Below are positions 60,447 to 64,000 of a stretch of 64,000 nt of DNA, piece after piece. Each line of letters starts with the position of its first letter. Within the stretch, counting starts at the first letter, position 1. The stretch covers positions 496,001-560,000 of the forward strand of contig CAWFGB010000008.1 of the NCBI GenBank assembly GCA_963815285.1. The letters are read 5' to 3'. A program made the position numbers and the translations under genes. The notes under the pieces were generated by a model. It had not been told where the DNA came from, did no database searches, and saw nothing but the letters and a program-made list of their open reading frames with translations. The DNA is from JACCSI01 sp963815285 (GTDB lineage: Bacteria; Acidobacteriota; Vicinamibacteria; Vicinamibacterales; UBA2999).

Positions 60447-61310
60447 CTAGCGCGGGAGCGAACTCCGCGGCGGGGGATAGACGTTCTGCTCGCCCCCGAG
60501 GCGTCCAAGGTAATCCTCGTGGAAGTGATATCCGTCGCCACCGGCGCTGAGCATGATGTCCCACGATTCTCGCGACGAGCAGCGGACGATGACGTCATCT
60601 GAGGGCGGTCGGCCCGCGCCGGCGTCCTTGACGCACCAGTCGGCGTCGGCTCCCGCCGGGTTGTAGACCGGATGCCCGTAGTGCAGCACGGCAACGGCAC
60701 GCCACAGGAACGCCACCCGATCCTCACGTGTGGACCGTGACCCGAGGTTCCAGCGCTCGCGATCGTGAAGGTTGATGATCAACTGGAGGGCTTCCCCCGT
60801 TGGGATGCTGCGCCCCGGACCGACAACGCCCGGCGGAAAGACTGCCGCCGGGGAAGAGGAGGGCGAACCGATCGTGAATCGTCGTGGCGCTGACCAGGGG
60901 CCGCGCGAATCACCCAGCGCGCCACGGACCAGCCAGTCGTAGGTGCCGTTGTCGAATGCCGGCAAGGTATGCGACATCGCGTCGCTCGTCGGACCGAGCA
61001 TCGCATTGAAAACCTCGATGCCGTCGGGGATGCGGCGGACCGTCAGTTCGTGGGCGATGGGAACGCTGACAAACTTGGGACGCGCCGGTTCGAACACGAC
61101 CGTGACCGTTGTCGAAACGAAAGTTTGGCCGTCCGCCGGCTCGAGCGGCACCGGTTCGGACACTTTGAGCGAACCGCCGACGGTGTTGGCGCCACCCGCC
61201 TCAGCAGCGGAGGTCGGTGAGGTTGGCGAGGCCGGAGTGCTGGAGCACGCCAGTGTGCCCGCTATCGCGCCGGCGAGAATCGAAACCGCAAAAAATCTGA
61301 TTTCGGCCAT
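60447..61310 (-). CDS. Secreted lipoprotein related to the neighbour at 61464
   Basis: 287-residue protein. Lipobox GTLAC at residues 18-22, then a Ser/Thr/Pro/Ala linker and a fibronectin-like domain starting PVPLEPADGQTFVSTTVTVV. The last ~110 residues (RVAFLWRAVAVLHYGHPVYN; CVKDAGAGRPPSDDVIVRCS; SWDIMLSAGGDGYHFHEDY) show a pattern like the C-terminal domains of the proteins at 56850 and 61464. It lies just upstream of the GT2 gene on the same strand. Function unknown; may be a surface substrate of the glycosyltransferases or an unrelated secreted enzyme. Confidence 0.8.
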   Translation of the reverse strand: MAEIRFFAVSILAGAIAGTLACSSTPASPTSPTSAAEAGGANTVGGSLKVSEPVPLEPADGQTFVSTTVTVVFEPARPKFVSVPIAHELTVRRIPDGIEVFNAMLGPTSDAMSHTLPAFDNGTYDWLVRGALGDSRGPWSAPRRFTIGSPSSSPAAVFPPGVVGPGRSIPTGEALQLIINLHDRERWNLGSRSTREDRVAFLWRAVAVLHYGHPVYNPAGADADWCVKDAGAGRPPSDDVIVRCSSRESWDIMLSAGGDGYHFHEDYLGRLGGEQNVYPPPRSSLPR

Positions 61311-61415
61311 GGCTTCTTCAAACTTCGTGAACGTGGAATGGAGTTACTGCCGCGGTGCAGGCGCGCATCATCTCAAATGCGCGCTGAACCCTGCGACAAA
61401 CCGCCGAATGACGTA

Positions 61416-61449
61416 ACGACGGCAGACGCTCCGAGACGCCTGCCGTCGT
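61416..61449 (-). terminator. Strong hairpin after the 61464 gene
   Basis: Perfect 10-bp arms ACGACGGCAG and CTGCCGTCGT enclose a 14-base loop, starting 14 bp after the stop codon of the minus-strand gene. The following bases on the minus strand (TTACGTCATTCGG) are only moderately T-rich. Probably a transcription terminator. Confidence 0.6.
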
Positions 61450-61463
61450 CGCAACTGCCGTGC

Positions 61464-62501
61464 TTACCAGCCGCCAGCGGGCCCGTAATTTACAAACGTC
61501 TTGAGGCCCATCGTGTTCGCAAATCCATGCGGGGCGTAACGACCGCTCCCGTCCCGCAGGAGCGCGCCGTCATGAAACGGCGGCACGTATTGGATCCCCG
61601 GACTCGGCCCGCCAGCTCCGAAGATGACGTCCGCGAAGTAGTATCGGCCGTCAGCCGGATTCTCTACAGAGAGCCCGTCCATCGAGAGGTCGCCTACTGC
61701 GGCACGTCGCCAGTTGCCGCCGACCGTGCCACCCGACGCCACAATCAGCCGCCGGGTTGCGAGGATGATGTAGTCGTACCTCTCGGAGCTGTTGGAGTGG
61801 GCGGTCTGAAACGCGCGCGGAAATTCGGCGCGAACCTGGTTCAGAATGGCGAGGATCTCTCCCTGGCTAAGGTGGCGCCGCGTGATTTCCGTAATGCTGA
61901 ACGGCACTTCCGCCGACGTCGCATTTCCACAGGGTGTGACCGCGACCACGCGCGCGAAGAAGGTCCCGAGGTTTCCGACGTACTTCGACATGGACGCGCC
62001 GGCTGTCTGTTCGACCAACTCGGTGCCGCCAGAGAAGCGGCTCCACTCCACCTGATAGCCGAATGCCCCGGGAATTGGCGCCCAGTGCAGGGTCACGTTT
62101 CCGCCCTCAACAACGGGAGCGACCGTCGGTGCCGACGGAGGGACGCACGGCGCCACGTTGGGAACCACGACGTGCACTTCGTTGGAGAAGTCGCCAACCA
62201 AATCGCCGGCGAAGCCGCGTACCCGCACCCAATACTGGCCATCCGGCACGTGAAAGGGCAACGTCCCGCCGGTAATCGTTGCCGGCACGGGTTGCGCAAT
62301 AATGTCGGACGCTCCGGGGCTGGAACCTACGACGAGATGGTAGCCCTGCGCCAGCGGCAGCGGGGTCCACTGCAAGGAAACGGTGTTATTGACGACGTTC
62401 ACGGCAAGATTGGGGGTGGTCTGTGCAGACGCGATGCTGTCGGTGGCGATGACGGTCGTGAGCGCAAGCGCGCACACGCTTGCCATCTTGGGTAACTTCA
62501 T
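61464..62501 (-). CDS. Secreted fibronectin-like protein with C-terminal domain of unknown function
   Basis: 345-residue exported protein (signal peptide to about residue 27, IASAQ). Two Ig-like or fibronectin-like domains: NLAVNVVNNTVSLQWTPLPL and TVAPVVEGGNVTLHWAPIPG. The C-terminal domain (YDYIILATRRLIVASGGTVG; RRAAVGDLSMDGLSVENPAD; YYFADVIFGAGGPSPGIQYV) is of the same type as in the proteins at 56850 and 60447. It ends HGFANTMGLKTFVNYGPAGG. Family function unknown. A strong hairpin follows its stop codon. Confidence 0.82.
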   Translation of the reverse strand: MKLPKMASVCALALTTVIATDSIASAQTTPNLAVNVVNNTVSLQWTPLPLAQGYHLVVGSSPGASDIIAQPVPATITGGTLPFHVPDGQYWVRVRGFAGDLVGDFSNEVHVVVPNVAPCVPPSAPTVAPVVEGGNVTLHWAPIPGAFGYQVEWSRFSGGTELVEQTAGASMSKYVGNLGTFFARVVAVTPCGNATSAEVPFSITEITRRHLSQGEILAILNQVRAEFPRAFQTAHSNSSERYDYIILATRRLIVASGGTVGGNWRRAAVGDLSMDGLSVENPADGRYYFADVIFGAGGPSPGIQYVPPFHDGALLRDGSGRYAPHGFANTMGLKTFVNYGPAGGW

Positions 62502-62617
62502 CTACGTGTTCCCTCTATGTTTTTGGTTGCCGGCTAACCGTCAACGTCTGTTCGCTCCAACCGGCAGGAACTCCGAACGGACGGTCGGGAGATTCTATCA
62601 CAACCGTCAATCGCGGC

Positions 62618-63385
62618 TTAGAAGCGTGTGCGAACTCCAAAGCCAATCTGAAATCCGCCGGCGTCGCTGTCGACGGTCTGCTCCGACATTCGGATTTCGG
62701 CCGTTGCCCCGGCATGCCGCAGGAACATGCCCGCGCCGACCTTCCAGTCACCCGCGTCATGGATGCGATACGTCACATCCGCGCCGATGTTGAAGCCGAC
62801 CGCCGAATCGCTACGCTCGGATACCTGTGCGGTGCCGTTGACGGTGGTAAAGTCGCCGCCGACCTCCTGAAAGGCCACGGAGTCGATGACGTCCTGGTTC
62901 ACCCGGAAGAACGACGGGCCCAAGGTGACGTGCACGTCCACGCGATCCATGAGCAGCAGCATGTAGCCCACCTGCAGGTGAAAGGCCTGCTCGCTGCGCT
63001 TCAAGTCGTCGACATTCAACGCCAGGGCACGCGGGGCACCGGGAATGAGCGGGTGCGGAATCGAGCCCGTCACCGTGCCATTGCCGGTCGAGGGATCGCG
63101 ATGGAAGGCGATGCCGGCTGAGACGTTACGCCAGACACGCGAGCCAATGGCGAAGTCGAACAACGCACCCGAGTCGTGATTCACCGTGCTTGAAATCGAC
63201 CCACCTTCCTCGTACACGACGATACTGCGAGCGTCAGTCAACACACCCGACGCCGACTCGAAACCAACATTGAGATTGGCATACCCACGGTCCTGCCATG
63301 GCTGACCGATCTGGGCGCTCACGGGTTGTGGCGCAAACGCACACGCACAAAGAAGTGACAAGATTATTCCACGTTGCATGACCAT
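62618..63385 (-). CDS. Outer-membrane beta-barrel protein
   Basis: 255-residue exported protein. The ATG at 63385 (or 63379) opens a signal peptide (MQRGIILSLLCACAFAPQPV). The rest has alternating strands typical of an eight-stranded or larger barrel, for example GYANLNVGFESASGVLTDAR, FDFAIGSRVWRNVSAGIAFH, DVHVTLGPSFFRVNQDVIDS and GADVTYRIHDAGDWKVGAGM, ending FGVRTRF with terminal Phe. Related to OmpA/Opa-type porin-like domains. Role unknown. It is the first gene of the minus-strand group down to 61464, separated by 117 bp. Confidence 0.85.
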   Translation of the reverse strand: MVMQRGIILSLLCACAFAPQPVSAQIGQPWQDRGYANLNVGFESASGVLTDARSIVVYEEGGSISSTVNHDSGALFDFAIGSRVWRNVSAGIAFHRDPSTGNGTVTGSIPHPLIPGAPRALALNVDDLKRSEQAFHLQVGYMLLLMDRVDVHVTLGPSFFRVNQDVIDSVAFQEVGGDFTTVNGTAQVSERSDSAVGFNIGADVTYRIHDAGDWKVGAGMFLRHAGATAEIRMSEQTVDSDAGGFQIGFGVRTRF

Positions 63386-63598
63386 GCATGGTAGCACGCA
63401 GACCTGCAGAGCCGCCGCACGCCGTTCGCCATTCTTCGTACGCGCGGTGGTCTCTTCGCCTCGCTTCAACAGGTCTTCGAAGTGGCGATTCGGTTTCGAG
63501 CAACACGATAGGATCGTTCTCGTCTTTGGCCCACGGCAATCGTGCAGCGACGGCGTCACGCGCGAGTTGAAGTGGCGGAACCGTCAGGAGTGACGACG

Positions 63599-64000
63599 AT
63601 GGACTTGAACCTCACCGCCGAGGAAGAAGCGTTCAGGGACGAGCTGCGCAGTTGGCTGGCCGCACACGCCCCGAAAGACTCGGAACATCGCCGTGACGAG
63701 TCGATCGAAGCGCGCTTCGATTTCCTCAAGCGCTGGCAGCGCACGTTGTACGACGGCGGCTGGGCCGGCATCTCCTGGCCGATGGAATGCGGCGGGCGCG
63801 GCGCCAGCCTGATGCAGCAGGTCATCTTCTGGCAGGAGATGGCGCTCGCGGGCGCGCCACCGATGGCGAACGTGCTCGGTCTGGGCCTGGTCGGCCCGAC
63901 GATCATCGCGTTCGGCACGGAGGCGCAGAAGGCGCGATATCTACCGAAGATCCTCAGCGCCGAGGAGATCTGGTGTCAGGGCTTCTCGGAGCCAAACGCC
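63599..64000 (+). CDS. Acyl-CoA dehydrogenase, N-terminal part (3'-partial)
   Basis: The ATG at 63599 is preceded at 8 bases by AGGAG. The 134 visible residues are the N-terminal helical domain of an acyl-CoA dehydrogenase: LTAEEEAFRDELRSWLAAHA, GWAGISWPMECGGRGASLMQ, and LGLVGPTIIAFGTEAQKARY, then the approach to the FAD-binding region at WCQGFSEPNA (the usual C-Q-x-(F/Y)-S-E-P). These FAD enzymes oxidise acyl-CoA to enoyl-CoA and pass electrons to ETF. The reading frame runs off the right edge, so the length and substrate class cannot be judged. Confidence 0.95.
   Translation, partial: MDLNLTAEEEAFRDELRSWLAAHAPKDSEHRRDESIEARFDFLKRWQRTLYDGGWAGISWPMECGGRGASLMQQVIFWQEMALAGAPPMANVLGLGLVGPTIIAFGTEAQKARYLPKILSAEEIWCQGFSEPNA

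Noticed and set aside
1..64000. tRNA, rRNA, CRISPR array, prophage or intact insertion sequence
   Set aside because: None was recognised on reading both strands; no transposase, integrase, Cas protein or direct-repeat spacer array is present.

Overview
The window is high-GC, densely coded DNA from a Gram-negative bacterium. TonB-dependent receptors with carboxypeptidase-regulatory N-terminal domains, many secreted or lipoprotein orphan families, DUF4159, DUF4097, DUF3089 and UMF1-family genes, CRTAC1-type FG-GAP proteins and heme/copper surface proteins together suggest Acidobacteriota, probably a Vicinamibacteria-like soil lineage. This is inferred from gene content only; no rRNA, tRNA, CRISPR array, prophage or intact insertion sequence was seen.

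Layout. 1-9196 (+): two TonB-dependent receptors, an exported PIG-L deacetylase with extra C-terminal domains and a PQQ-type beta-propeller. 9301-10185 (-): a TIGR01777 epimerase. 10266-17344 (+): a complete TetR-regulated export operon (TetR, membrane fusion lipoprotein, ATPase, TolC-like channel, second ATPase, two ABC-2 permeases), comparable to E. coli ybhGFSR with the double ATPase split in two; a TPR gene follows. 18309-26274: mostly minus-strand genes (UMF1 transporter, DUF4097, a beta-rich secreted protein, a TPR protein, a SusC/Oar-like receptor), then a TPP-enzyme remnant. 27247-30507 (+): DUF4159 and two tandem DUF3089 hydrolases. 30522-30769: a dispersed repeat framed by inverted repeats.

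30776-36436 holds a lipocalin-like gene, a large esterase, two cytochrome c / PHM-like proteins and a heavy-metal-binding-domain protein. 36478-41461 (-) is an apparent operon of Omp85 protein, DUF4390, NtrY-like kinase and NtrX-like sigma-54 activator. 41766-49684 has ASCH, AlkD, an exported methyltransferase, an exported FAH/P1 peptidase pair, an FG-GAP/cupin fusion, DUF418 and a STAS protein. 50128-56640 holds a BACON-repeat protein, an MFS permease, a HipA-like kinase/DUF3037 pair, and a membrane protein/FAHxHP-domain pair. 56850-63385 combines three related secreted proteins with two glycosyltransferases, one of them frameshifted, and an outer-membrane barrel. The window ends inside an acyl-CoA dehydrogenase.

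The most notable points are the two-locus FAHxHP/heme-copper set, with a paralogue that has lost copper ligands; the split ABC exporter whose two ATPase deviations fall in the same composite ATP site; the secreted-protein/glycosyltransferase cluster; and a ~130-bp dispersed repeat present twice in opposite orientation.
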